A stretch of 62,000 nucleotides of DNA from the NCBI RefSeq assembly GCF_964355755.1, contig NC_092671.1, forward strand, positions 40,189,804 to 40,251,803, given 5' to 3'. Shown here piece after piece: positions 43,001 to 58,000 of this stretch. Source of the stretch: Antedon mediterranea (lineage: Eukaryota > Echinodermata > Crinoidea > Comatulida > Antedonidae). How positions within the stretch are numbered: the first letter of the stretch is position 1; every line of letters begins with the position of its first letter. Below the pieces are notes generated by a model. It did not search any database and was not told where the DNA came from. It saw nothing but the letters and a program-made list of their open reading frames with translations. Position numbers and translations under genes: made by a program.

Positions 43001-46000
43001 ATAATTTTCCAAGAAATTAATTTACTATATTCCAGAATTAAATTTGTTATTTTATTAGGTTCTGATGTTGAAAAAGAATTGCATGTATACCCCGGCGGTA
43101 TATCTATTTTTTTCTCAATTGTACTAGGGAAAAAAACTCTTACCTGATTGGATTGTACCACAATTCTGTACCACAGGGTGATTGATTTTAAAAGTTGTGT
43201 AGGCCTACTTTACATGGTAGGCTTTTTTGCCAATTGTACATGTGTGCTGCTATTTTCGTGACAGAACCAATCCTATGCCTTAGTTTTTATTTGGTCCATC
43301 TTGCCATAATTTAATAATTTATTGTATACAATTTCTGATCTACACAAGCTCATAAGGAATAGTAATTTACACAATACATTATGCAAATCTTTCCAATTAT
43401 CTCTCTTAGTCTCAGAGAACAGTTGATCTAAGTCTGACAGTACTTCAGGTACTGCATTGACATGGACTGATTAAATATAATACTGTATTTTCCAGTTTAA
43501 ACTTATTTCTAAATCATAAATGAAATGTTTGTTTTCCGTACCATATTCCCTTACAATTAGAGCATGTCAAATTTCAGATTAATATCATGTTATCGTTACT
43601 TTAATAGCAGACATAATATTTTCAAAAGAAATTTGCTAAAGAAATTAATATACAAATACAAGTAATACATAATTAATATATGAAATATGGAAAGATATAC
43701 TGTAACCCTGAAGTTAAAACTATATTGAAATTTATAGGATACAGTATTTACTTCATATTTACTTCATATTTACTTCATATTTACTTTATATTTGACAGAA
43801 GTTGTGGTAACGACTGTAAATAGGTTTGCAAGTCATGTTTCTACTAATATTAAAATTAATTGAATATAAGATAAAGGTGCTATTCATCATATACGTTGAC
43901 TGACTGACATTGATATAAAACTTCACCATGAATTTCTACTGGTACTAGTATCTGTCATTTTGTTCTGTTAATTTACTGACAGTACTGTATATGTAATTTT
44001 GTTTGTTTTCCTCTAACAATAAGTAAATCACAAGTTTGGTACAGCATTTATCAATCATACCATTTTAAATTATAAATGAAAAAAAAGCAAAATTAATAAT
44101 TGTGATGTTCTTACCCTAACTAATAATATTTGATCATCACTTTGTGTAAATTAGTTATTAGAATTGATCAATCAATCAATTTTACTGATTGTTTACATTA
44201 GATAAACACATTAGTTTTCATGAAAATTGTTTGTCTTCCTGTCAATTTGTCAATTGCAAAAGCTGAAACTTTTTGGTGTCTTCTAAAATTAACAACCAAT
44301 TGGCCACTTGTATCCTGTCAAAAAAATGACACCTCCCCACCCTACAAAAAAAAAACTGTAAAAAACCACACATTTGTATTTGCCCTCACAAAGTTTGTAG
44401 TAACCATGAACAAATTGACATGACTGTAGTTTTGGTCTTGTTTTCCCACTAAAATTCACTCAATCTCTAAATTTACAATTGCTGCAAACATTCTTCTTAA
44501 TACCATAATCAGGTAGAATGGCAAGTCAATTCCATTTAAACCAAATTTACCATTTTAGATGATGGAGAGTTCATACATCAACACCAGTTTATTATTACAC
44601 TGTGAACTGACAATTATAATGTATTGATCTTAATGTAATATGTCTCCCTTGATGTATCAAAATTATAATGGAATGATGTACTGTACATTGTCAGTAGTTG
44701 ACTCCTGTAGCCTGGACACCTATCAACAAGGGTATAAGTGAACATGAATGTTTTAAGACAGACTTAACATCAAGAATACATTGTTTATTTTCGTTGAATA
44801 CTGTTCTTTGACATCCTGTACATTATACTGTATGTACTTTGATTCATGTTGTTATGTCGAAGTGAGTTTTATATACTATTAAATAAATATATGAATATAT
44901 ATGAACCTCATATGAATAATTTATGCCATTTGGCTTACTGCTCTCAAACTGTATTGTAGTCATTATAATATTATAAAGCTAGATCAATATATTTGCTACA
45001 TACAGTAAAGTGTGTATAGCGTATTTGCTACATACAGTAAAGTGTGTATAGCGTATTTGCTACATACAGTAAAGTGTGTATAGCGTATTTGCTACATACA
45101 GTAAAGTGTGTATAGCGTATTTGCTACATACAGTAAAGTGTGTATAGCGTATTTGCTACATACAGTAAAGTGTGTATAGCGTATTTGCTACATACAGTAA
45201 AGTGTGTATAGCGTATTTGCTACATACAGTAAAGTGTGTATAGCGTATTTGCTACATACAGTAAAGTGTGTATAGCGTATTTGCTACATACAGTAAAGTG
45301 TGTATAGCGTATTTGCTACATACAGTAAAGTGTGTATAGCGTATTTGCTACATACAGTAAAGTGTGTATAGCGTATTTGAGTTTTGAGTTTTATTTACTG
45401 ATACTACAAACTGATTGATCTTATTTTTCTTTTTTTTTATTTATTTATTTTGTTTTTCCTTGTCTGTGTGTTTTTTTTTGGTATTGCTTGTTTCTCTTAA
45501 TTCCCACTCTTATACACATATCCGTTTTATATGCATAGTCATACCCAGCACAAGATACCCACATCTTCTCGGGATTATGCCTTCCTCAATAGCCTTTTTT
45601 TTTTAAATTCTCTTTTCTTTTGTCCATCCAACAATCATCATAATCTTAATTATTTTACCTTATCATTTCTGTACTGTATACTATTTTGTATTGTATTGCT
45701 ATGGAGGAAAATAAAGGTCTTTTGAAATGAAATAGAAATGACTAATCAATACAAATATGTTATCATTTGTCGATGAGTAAAGTACGCAATTTCTAGATTC
45801 CATAATAATAACTGTACCTTTTGTAAACTTATTGATTGGTATACAGTAGCTTGTTTATTTTCTTCATTTCTTGCAATTGAATCAACTTTGAATAAAATTT
45901 GTTTTTGCTGTCAATAGCGGCAAAAAGTCAGGTTACAATGTACCAAAACCACTTGAAGGTTTCCATTCTATACATTCTATACATTGAAATAGAGTCCATC

Positions 46001-49000
46001 AATGATAGATATTCTGATCTTTTATCAGAGGATTTACAAACCTAGAATTAATTGTCTGACAATTTTAAGAACATTCCTCATTTGTATGCTTAGAAGGGAT
46101 AAGCACACAGGCTAGTTCGCTGATTTCATGGATAAAATTCAGTTAGTTGTTACTGGTAAGAATTGGATTTGATACATGTCAGTTAGTTGGTACTGGTAAG
46201 AATTGGATTTGATACATGTCGGTTAGTTGTTACTGGTAAGAATTGGATTTGATACATGTCAGTTAGTTGGTACTGGTAAGAATTGGATTTGATACATGTC
46301 AGTTAGTTGGTACTGGTAAGAATTGGATTTGATACATGTCAGTTAGTTGGTACTGGTAAGAATTGGATTTGATACATGTCAGTCAGTTGGTACTGGTAAG
46401 AATTGGATTTGATAAATGTCAGTTAGTTGGTACTGGTAAGAATATAATTATAAAGTTGATTCATATTCATGTTTACTTTATACCTTAAGTACTTCACTAT
46501 AGTACAGGCCATGGTACAGTAAGATACAGTATAATTGGAGTTGATTCATATTCATGTTTACTTTATACCTTATACAGTATAATTGGAGTTGATTCATATT
46601 CATGTTTACTTTATACCTTATACAGTATAATTGGAGTTGATTCATATTCATGTTTACTTTATACCTTATACAGTATAATTGGAGTTGATTCATATTCATG
46701 TTTACTTTATACCTTATACAGTATAATTGGAGTTGATTCATATTCATGTTTACTTTATACCTTATACAGTATAATTGGAGTTGATTCATATTCATGTTTA
46801 CTTTATACCTTATACAGTATAATTGGAGTTGATTCATATTCATGTTTACTTTATACCTTATACAGTATAATTGGAGTTGATTCATATTCATGTTTACTTT
46901 ATACCTTATACAGTATAATTGGAGTTGATTCATATTCATGTTTACTTTATACCTTATACAGTATAATTGGAGTTGATTCATATTCATGTTTACTTTATAC
47001 CTTATACAGTATAATTGGAGTTGATTCATATTCATGTTTACTTTATACCTTATACAGTATAATTGGAGTTGATTCATATTCATGTTTACTTTATACCTTA
47101 TACAGTATAATTGGAGTTGATTCATATTCATGTTTACTTTATACCTTATACAGTATAATTGGAGTTGATTCATATTCATGTTTACTTTATACCTTATACA
47201 GTATAATTGGAGTTGATTCATATTCATGTTTACTTTATACCTTATACAGTATAATTGGAGTTGATTCATATTCATGTTTACTTTATACCTTATACAGTAT
47301 AATTGGAGTTGATTCATATTCATGTTTACTTTATACCTTATACAGTATAATTGGAGTTGATTCATATTCATGTTTACTTTATACCTTATACAGTATAATT
47401 GGAGTTGATTCATATTCATGTTTACTTTATACCTTATACAGTATAATTGGAGTTGATTCATATTCATGTTTACTTTATACCTTATACAGTATAATTGGAG
47501 TTGATTCATATTCATGTTTACTTTATACCTTATACAGTATAATTGGAGTTGATTCATATTCATGTTTACTTTATACCTTATACAGTATAATTGGATTTGA
47601 TTCATATTCATGTTTACTTTATACCTTATACAGTATAATTGGAGTTGATTCATATTCATGTTTACTTTATACCTTATACAGTATAATTGGAGTTGATTCA
47701 TATTCATGTTTACTTTATACCTTATACAGTATAATTGGAGTTGATTCATATTCATGTTTACTTTATACCTTATACAGTATAATTGGAGTTGATTCATATT
47801 CATGTTTACTTTATACCTTATACAGTATAATTGGAGTTGATTCATATTCATGTTTACTTTATACCTTATACAGTATAATTGGAGTTGATTCATATTCATG
47901 TTTACTTTATACCTTATACAGTATAATTGGAGTTGATTCATATTCATGTTTACTTTATACCTTATACAGTATAATTGGAGTTGATTCATATTCATGTTTA
48001 CTTTATACCTTATACAGTATAATTGGATTTGATTCATATTCATGTTTACTTTATACCTTATACAGTATAATTGGAGTTGATTCATATTCATGTTTACTTT
48101 ATACCTTATACAGTATAATTGGAGTTGATTCATATTCATGTTTACTTTATACCTTATACAGTATAATTGGAGTTGATTCATATTCATGTTTACTTTATAC
48201 CTTATACAGTGTAATTGGAGTTGATTCATATTCATGTTTACTTTATACCTTATACAGTATAATTGGAGTTGATTCATATTCATGTTTACTTTATACCTTA
48301 AGTACAGTACTTCACTATAGTACAGGCCATGGTACAGTAAGATACAGTATAATTGGAGTTGATTTAATATTAATTTTTCCTATTTACTTTAGTGCTACTG
48401 TTCTCCACAGTAGTTATTCATGCCATTACAATACAGTACATTATCAGCATTTACTGTTTTAACAATGTGTAATTGTAGACACAATTAGGAAATGTTTTTA
48501 CTGTAGCATTTATGCAGTTGTTTCCTTGATGGTGTCATTGGAGTGTCTGGTGTGATGGATGGATGTGTGCTTACTTTAGCTGCACATGGATGTGTGCTTA
48601 CTTTAGCTACACATGGATGTGGGCTTACTTTAGCTGCACATGGATGTGTGCTTATTTTAACTGACAGATAATGGATGTGTGCTTATTTTAACTGACACAT
48701 AATGGATGTGTGCTTATTTTAACTGCACCAGTTACAAGTACTTCTCACCACACTCACAATGTTGAGTCTGACATCCTATGGTTGATGCTGTGCTGTACTG
48801 TAGGCGTGGTTCAATTTAGTGTTGGTTTCATGTGTTCCCTTTCTTACGCTTTATTTATTAGTCTCTCTAGCAAAATCAATAAAGAAAGCAAATCGTATAT
48901 GCATGATGGGTTATGCTTGTATGAACAATATTTGTGATGCTATACAGTAGAGTACAGATTGGTGAAAAGGCAAATTGACAAATTAAATCATCAAACAAGG

Positions 49001-52000
49001 TTTTAGTTTGATCAGAATAAAGATGTTTGTAGGTTACAAGTAGGTGTGTGCATATTAGATTCATTAGTTTTTGTAGAATATTTCGCATACCAACAATAAT
49101 TTGGAAATTTCCATTCAATTTATGTTGGGTGTTTGATGTACAACAAAATGGTATGTACAACTATTTAACTTTGAATCCTTTTATACAGTTCTGAAGCTTT
49201 TGGTTTCTTTTGTTAAACGTCTGCAGTCGGCCGTATCGAGAAAGGACAACAACTACTATCTTCAATGCTACCTTTATATTTGTTAAATCATCTGTTAAAC
49301 TAAACCTTACTTTAATATTAACATACAGTACAGTATGTTAAATTTATTAACTGTATACTTTTATGTGATGTAATTTGCAGTTTCTTTAACCTGGTTGTTA
49401 CAGTAGAGTACAACTCATACTTGCCATTACACATCCTTCTTCAATAGTTATTCTTAGAATTCATTTTAACGTAATTAATATTCCTGCTCTCTGTTTGCAC
49501 TGAAAATTTGAGTTTTATTCTTTTGGTTTTTTTAGGCAAATTACTTTGTATCCTCTGAGAATACCCAACCTTGAAATCTCATCTACATATTCAGAAAAAG
49601 GTTTCTATACGGATTTCGTATAAATACAAAAACTGGATTGAAATGAATTAAATCAAATGTATTTTTCATGGGAAAAAATATTATTATTATATACAGTAAA
49701 TACTGTAAAAGAAATGTCTTCAGCATGCTTATACTTCTTTTGTAATATTTGTAATAACGATAAAATTTATATAGCGCCAATTCCAAAATGATGATCAAAG
49801 ACAATAGAAAATTGATAACAATTAAAAATGCAGAAAACAAAGTCTATTTATTATACAGATATAATACGACCTTGTGTAATGTTTACAATATTAATATTCA
49901 TCAATAATCACCCCCATTTATAAATGGAAGAAGCCTGTTTGCATACTGTATATGCTTTTTTATCCATCTTTAGATCTTAATATTTGTATAATGAACAGCT
50001 ATATATTAATCAATGTCTTGTAATTACTCGAACATTATCATATTAAAGTTCCTTAATTTCTATTTAAAATAACATTAAATTGTGTTTTTACTCTAGGAAG
50101 TTACATGTAGAAACACTAGCAAAATACAAAGTTTATCCTGGCTTTTTTTTTAAAGTCTTGTTTACTCAAATTATTATTCAAATATAAACTTTGTCACTAT
50201 CTTATTAAAGGGAGTGACCCTTGATGGAAAGTTTAATATTTTACAGTTGTTGTGTTTGGTGCGAATGATAGTTTTGCAGTTGAATTTGTTGGTTCTGATT
50301 CTACCAATTTATAGTTTTTCTCTTAAAAAGAAAATTTAATAAAGTTTTTGGATAATATTTGTGTAAAGGATATTCAAGTGTACTACTACAAACAAGCATG
50401 AGTGTGTATCGCATGAACAGTACTAAATCTAACAAAGTAGTAGATGAATGTCAGTTGTTATCCTATTCCACGCCGGAAAAAGAACAGTATCATTCAACTT
50501 TATCTGTGCAACACGTAGCAGAAGGTATAGTAGGACTAGTGTGAATGTTGATGGTATTGTAGAGTTCTCATAAACTAGAGACCACTTCATAATACTGTTT
50601 GACGTCAGATTTGAAGTATTATGGTTACTGTAGTTTTACAGTTTTTATAACAATGACTGTACTGATATACCAGTTTGTTTAAATACAGTAGCAGGTTTTT
50701 TTTTAAATTTTTTATCGTAACGTTATAAATATTTCAATTTTCTAAATGAATTGTTCTTGTAGGTGATGTCCAGCCAAATGATGTAGAGGTACATACTGAT
50801 AAAGTGAGTATTTTACAGATAGAAAAAATATCACAATAGCTAGTACCTGTAATGGCAATAATAATTGCAAAATGAAATGGAATATATGTTGGATTGGAAA
50901 ATGGGAATCAAGCTTTTAAAAGAAGTAGTTATGTGCTACTTAGTTGATAAAATATATAGAACTTTGCCAATACATCGTTGTAAGATTAGGCTTAATGTAT
51001 CTGTAGCATATGGCTGCAACTACAGGTAATAGCTATGGTACAGATCGCTTATGAATCACGCTGGTGAATACTATGTTAATTACAGATAAGTGGCATGCAG
51101 TGCCTAATAGTACACAAACATGATCATAATGTTATATGCCTTATTAGTAATAGCAGACTTAAAAAGGTAAACATAAGCACTGTTTTTAAAAAACTATAAA
51201 ACATGCTTTTCTGATCAATACTTCTGAAATCTTATTCTTGATAATAATAATAATAATAATAAAATCTTTACAACAAAATGTGTTCTTCCATGAGGCTGTA
51301 TGATTGTAATAATAACATGCTGTAGATCTGTGTATCCTATAATTTTGATTAAACCAATATTTTACTGTAGTTGTTTTACAAAAATAATATGCTACTTTAT
51401 AGAATTGTTTATCAGAGCTTTTGGGAATTTTTCTATAGATAAACTAGATTTAAAAATAGATGAACTAGATTTAAAAATAGAATCCAGGTGATTGAATCAA
51501 TGATATGCAAATTATTCAGTTTGGTGAAGGTTTCTGTCAATTTTGTTTACATCTTAAAAATCAAATTATCTGCTCTATTTTAACTGCACACACTTGCACT
51601 TTCCTTAAAAGTGTTTAGTTTTGTTACAAGGGACCTGATCCTGTTTAAAAACACCATTTTGTTTACTGTGATCATTGTCATCCAAAATTGTGTAGACAAG
51701 CATGATTCTCATAATTAATGAGGGCACCAGTCCATACAGTAGCTGACCACATGTACACTACCACACCCTACAGTAGCTGGTAGTATACACAGCCACGCCT
51801 TACTGTAGCTGATGGTAGAGTGTGGATAGTGTGGACAGAGCTTTACACTTTCTGTGCTCAATCTTTCCGCAATTAGCAATGCTATTAATCCTGGTGGTGT
51901 TAAATCAAATGCAAAAGAAAAGATAAAAAATAAGGAAAAAATTAAAATTTGTAAGCACTGTTTGATTTGCATATCGTTAATGTTACCCTTACCAATAATG

Positions 52001-55000
52001 TTTTAGCATGTTGTCCTTACTGTATGTGCTCTCTCATTTCTATTCATTCATATGTTAAATTGCTTGCTACACCGTCAAGGATCAGGGCCCTTTGTTAAAT
52101 GAGGTGAGTTTTGTGGTGTTTGATATTAAATGCGGTCTACTGTATGTGTTCGCATAATAATTTCGGCCAAATAAAACAAATTGTTAGTTTCACATCTCGT
52201 CAAATTGTGGGTTTTTTTTTCTACTATTTAAAATTCAATAGTATTAAAAAGAATCAAATTCAATTTCCGGAGATTAACTATAGTAAAGATAATTTTAAAT
52301 CCTGGAGATGTGAAACTACATGTTTTTATTTGGCCTTGCATATGTGTGCTATAGGTTTGCAGATTGTTATTTTGCAGGCTATGTACTGTACTTCGTAGAG
52401 TGTTTTTGCAAACATTTTGTAGTTTTCATTTGTCATTAGTTGTTTGTTCATGTTTGCTGTGCCTTAATAAAACAAATTTGTTTTACAGCACCTACACTAC
52501 AACCCATAAATATTGGCATCCCATAATTTATTTCTCATTCATGTAGCGCTATTGTAGTCTCATTCATTTTAAGTTCATCTTCAAAGCTTGTCAAATTTTT
52601 GCAATTACATTTACTAATTAAATAATGAAAGCCTAGATTAAATGCAATGGACTTTGATCAGGAGGAACAATATGAGCTGCGGTTGCCAATCATTTTAATA
52701 TACATTATCATCAAAGGATTATCAATTTCATTCATTTACTAATTAAAAATTCATTTATACTATAGAAATAAGGTTTAACAATCAAGCCAGTGTAATTTAA
52801 GAACATTTGAAATAATAAAATTAACCTTTATACAAATACATTGTTGTGTCAATTGAAAATTATATTTATTAAATAGGTAAAACTAAATAAACCACTTTTG
52901 AAAAATATTATAATTGTATTTATGTAAAAAATATTCAGAAAGAGGAAGAAACCAAATTAATAGATGACCCACCCAGTGAAAAACATGTGACCATATCCCC
53001 CGCAGCAGAGGCGGGGGAATCGACTGAAATTGAAACGGTCGTGATGAGAAGAAAATCCAAGGTGAATTGCATGCCGAGAATATGCTACCTGGCACTGAAT
53101 ATCCAAGCATATGTTTAGTTAAATTATTAATTTTCAGTTTATTTTATTTTAAACACAGAGTATTCAATGTCTTTATTACCTATTTTGTTAAAAAATAATT
53201 TTACAGGCTATGTTATTACTAAAGCCTTTATAATTTATAAAATTATTATAATTATGCTATTGCTAGAATAGCGAGTTTTACTAACAGGTATTTTTAACCA
53301 AACTAGGCTAATGCATGCATAGTAATAATCCTATCATACTTGTGCAACTATGCATGTCAAAACTATTTATATATTAAATTGCCATATAGTTGTATATACA
53401 TTATAAAAAAAATGGTGTTGAATAAATATATTTTACAAATTACCATGTGCCAATTGTATACCATTGCACAATATTTTGGAAGAGACCAATATATCATGTA
53501 TTATGATAATGATAGTCCTTTAATAACCTTGCACTATTAGTAATTGCAGTCATTATCACATGGTTGTAATTCATACTGTAATTTACTGTATTATTTAACT
53601 GCATCTCATGAATCTCAATAATGTCTTGGCCATCATTTGTATTGTGTAATGTTGCATGTTATCACATTGAATACACTGTAATTGACAATTTGATGAAAAT
53701 TAGGAAAATATAAATATAGTGGAATTACCAGTTTTTGGTAGCACTATCTACAGTATGATTGGGATCTATTTTTATATCTCCAAGACATCTGTATCATTGT
53801 AAACTATCAACTTCTATACTAATGCATAATGCATGTTTACTAACAGTAATATCTAACAATTGTATTCACTTCTTCAATTGTGTTGTTTTCCTAATGTCTA
53901 TTTTTTATTCAGGTAACTACTGAGTTGTACTTGTACCCATAGTTTCATCTCTAATTTTGACCTAGAATCCTCCTTCTGTATCTCATAAAAAATTGTGATG
54001 GGCATATTCACCAATGAAAATTTAGATAGAACCCTTAAATAATACACTAAGTATTCCAATTAATATTAATTTAAGAATTTTACTTTGATGCTAAATTTCA
54101 AAGGTGTGAATAGTGAATACTGATTTATAGTATTAAATAGGTATTATAAGATGATATAAACAAATTAATGCCAATCTTACATCATTGCAAACTCAAGAAA
54201 AACAAAATCACAAATCTGCTTTTAATGTGCTTTCTGTTGCCTAATAAATGTTTAATAGTCTGTTTTTGTAAATCCAAGGCCATCTGCAAATCTACCAGTA
54301 CACTGCTGCCACTAATCATGAATATTAATAAAAGAAACACTCATTAATTTAAGAAATAAATTAATAGTCCTACGATGAATATTATAGCATTTGTAAAAAC
54401 AGAAATTATTATTACAGCTCATATATATTTGTAATTTTTAAGTGATTCTAAAACTATATCACAGTAATATTGGTATTATAATTTGTATCCAGTATAGAGG
54501 TAGGTAGTTATTCACCAATTAAAAGCCCAGGAAATATTTAAAAATATACACAGCCTGAATTATTATTTTGATAATGTAAACATTTAAATACAAACACTTA
54601 TTCTTTATGCTGATTTTTAAATTTCTAGCCTCGAGAGGAAGGAAAGGACAAATACTTTAGAGATGGTATTAGAAAGATCGACTACGTGCTTGCCTACAGG
54701 CTGAAGGGTGATGAAGAGTACGATGCCAAACGAGGGCGTAAACGTACACAATTCCAACTGAACCTGGAGGAAGAAGGCTTAGAGTTGGAGACGGAGGATC
54801 CTGCTGTAAGTACAACTCATTCTGATTGGTCACATTGTTAGCCAATCAATTTAAAACCATGTATGATCATTGTCATGGCAATAAGCAAGGATTGATGGGA
54901 TACATTATATCATTTATATACTCATATTATATTGTCATATGTGTGGATTGATACCCATATTTATATTTCTCATCAGAAATCATTGAATTTTTGGATAGAA

Positions 55001-58000
55001 GAAATTAAATGATTTATTTAACAAGTTATTTCTTTAAAACAATAAAGCAACATTCTCATTTTTTACTGAAATTACAGCATTGGAACTACAAACAACCCAG
55101 TCTTAATTAGTTGCAATTTATCAAAATAGCATTCATGAGTGAACTTAGTGTATTAAACAACCTCCAGATAGTAAATAAAATAATATGCATAATTCTAGAT
55201 ATTTTTATACCAAATTTGTTTTCATAGGAACGTGAAGATGAAACGGTATGCTACTTACTGTGTTCTGGTGTTTTTTTTCTGGTTTTTTAGGCTAATTTAG
55301 TTTTTTTAGATTGTGGTGATGGTTTGATTCTCATTCATTTGCACAGTTATGATCTTATTGAAAATTTGATGTGATGCGTTTAATATTGAAAAAGAATACT
55401 AAATAACAAATTAAAAGAATATTAAAAAAATCTTTAGAATTTTTATAATAGTATTTGTTAAATTGTGGAAAAATAAAAACTAATATATTAACTAATATTT
55501 CCCTGGAAATGTTCAAAAATTAAATAAAAAATATAAATTATTCAATCAGTATTTTGGACTATTTAATCAAATCCCACTCTAGCACATGCTTTCATTGTTA
55601 AGTCATGTCTGTTTTAAGCTGGTAATGTTTTTAATGTTAAAATGTAATTTGTTTTTGTTTTTATTATAAATGATGAGATGGTTTATAATGAATCAAATTA
55701 ACTTGACCACTTATCTTCTATCAGGAAATCAACTACTATATTCCTTTCCACAATGTGTTTTTTTTGTCTTTTTGTCTTTAGGATATGGGATAAAAAATAA
55801 TAGTTTTTAATAGTGTTAGACTAGTTTGATAGACATCATTTTTAGGTTTTCTAGGGTTATTGTTCTGCTCTAGTACTAGTAGGATTTTTAGGCTAAAATT
55901 GCATGCAATATTCTCCTTTAAAAAATGTAATCTATAGTTGATAGTAAGGATTCAGTTATATTCATTTTAAGATTGACTATAATTACTATATTTAATTTAC
56001 CATAGAATTTAATTTGAAACATAACATGACATAATTCCTACATCACTATAATTTGTTCTAATTAATGATGTGGTTACCATGGTGATTTATGATTATGTGG
56101 TATACATCATTTCTGGTATTATTCAGCATGGTTTTGGTTCCATCATATTGGTATATGGATAATATATTTGACTCCAACTAATAATTATATTATGGTATAG
56201 ATAAATAATGTGGTTTGTTTTTGGCTATTTGAGTGGATTTTGTAAATATTCATTCAATTTTGTTTTAACAAAATGAGACTTATTTAATACGTCACACTCA
56301 CTGACAATCTTTATTCTACATTGTTTTTAAGTCAAATTTACAAATATAGCGTATTAGTTAAAATGTTTTTTTTTTAAACATTTGTTAATTATTTGTTTTT
56401 GTTGTTGTACCCTGGTCTGCTATTGTGAATGTTAGTGCTCATACAATAGCTTTATGTTGCATGCGTTTAGTGAGATAGTAATTGCCTTCAACAATCCCTA
56501 GTATTAGTAATCTCGTTTCTTGTACCATATTTGGCTATAATGGCAAAAAATGAGGTATTTACTGTAGTTTGCATGGCTGTTGTAATTGCAATTAAGTTAT
56601 GATCACCAACATGTAATTTTGACCAAAAAAAATATGCAAAATGCGGCTTATTTATCTACCACAAAATTAGCTGCATTTTTAATCAAAATCCCCATTTATT
56701 TTTATGGAATGCAACAAAATGATTCATTAAAAATATATATAATTTTACCTGCATTTAATAATGTAATAATTCAATTGAATAAAACACTTTAGTTTTTCTT
56801 GAATATTGTTTGAGCATGTAAATAATAATTGTATTATAATAACATCTTATTTTTCATTTCATTTTGGATCATATATTGCATGCTTGTTGTTGTTTTCTGC
56901 CACATCTTATTTCAGAACCCAGAGGAGGTAAGTATTTAAGTAACTATCACATTTACATATTCATCACATATTCACGCCACACACAACATATCACTTGGGG
57001 ATGAGTAACACTCTTCCCTGTATAATGATGATTCTTAGTATTTTGGATTTTAGGCAATTTCAGTCAAAGCAAAAGCTGCAGTCATTCTTTAAAAATTATC
57101 CCAAAAAAAATGTAGAGGTTAATATATTAAAATGATACATTTATATATACCAGTCCATTTGTTTTTTTTATCCTATAAACCTTTCCTTTCTTTGTTTCTT
57201 TAACTTTTTTTCTTACTATTTAAAAAGAAATGTTCTTTAATTATTTTTTTTTTATTTTCTGTTTTTCTTTTATGCAAAGTTTCAGTTTGTCAGTCTTTTT
57301 TCTTTTCTTTGTTTTTACTTTTTTCTTTTTTTTATCATCTTATTCTTAGTTTCAGTTTTTCAGTGTTTTTTTTTCTATTTTTCTATTTATTTATTTATTT
57401 TGTTTTACTATAATTACATATAAATTAAGCAATTAATGATGCAACATTAGTTACAATAAATTAATATTAAAAACAATATTAGTATGCAATTAATTATTAA
57501 TATTTAATATAAACAATCTGATTGTGTGTATTAAAAATAAAAATGCATGATAGATGTGACTAACCACAACCCCACAATAGCATGGACAACCCCACAATAT
57601 ATTAACCTTCAGTATGGTATACAGTAATACAGAGTTTATACTGTGAGCTGTTTTATTTATTATTTTCTTGACCATTGTTTTGTGCAGGATTCAGCTGACT
57701 CTAAAACATACTTCATAAAAGTTCATTGTCCGTGGAAGGTGTTGTGTCGGATGGCTGAGGAGATGAAGATCAAAAAACCAATCCAGGTGATGCTCTCTCT
57801 GATTGTTTTTCTCCATCAGTACTTTCCAAATTACACATACTGTCTATTTAGTTTACACTGACCAGGGTTTCCAAAGTTCACTAGTGTAATATTGATAACA
57901 GTTCATTCTTATATAGTGCATATAAGCAAGCTGTCAATGCGCTGTACATAAATTAAAATAAACGAGAAGTGGCAATAATTTAAATGAATGAAAAACTTGT

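Larger units (their letters stand above)
41305..50368 (+). other. Anoctamin intron 1 (9 kb), rich in minisatellites
   Basis: No coding exon recognised. Contains the 32-, 40-, 48- and 27-bp arrays at 44991-48725, a LINE-like 3' tail ending near 45732, a second LINE-like tail (49756-49840), a fragment of hAT-like family 2 (about 49227) and one TAGGCCTA (43200). The stretch 41400-44900 is AT-rich with only chance ORFs. Confidence 0.65.

Noticed and set aside
46478-48283. 601-codon open frame on the - strand
   Set aside because: It is produced by a 48-bp satellite whose length is a multiple of three. It has no splice, start context or variation pattern of a coding gene, and neighbouring arrays are plainly non-coding.
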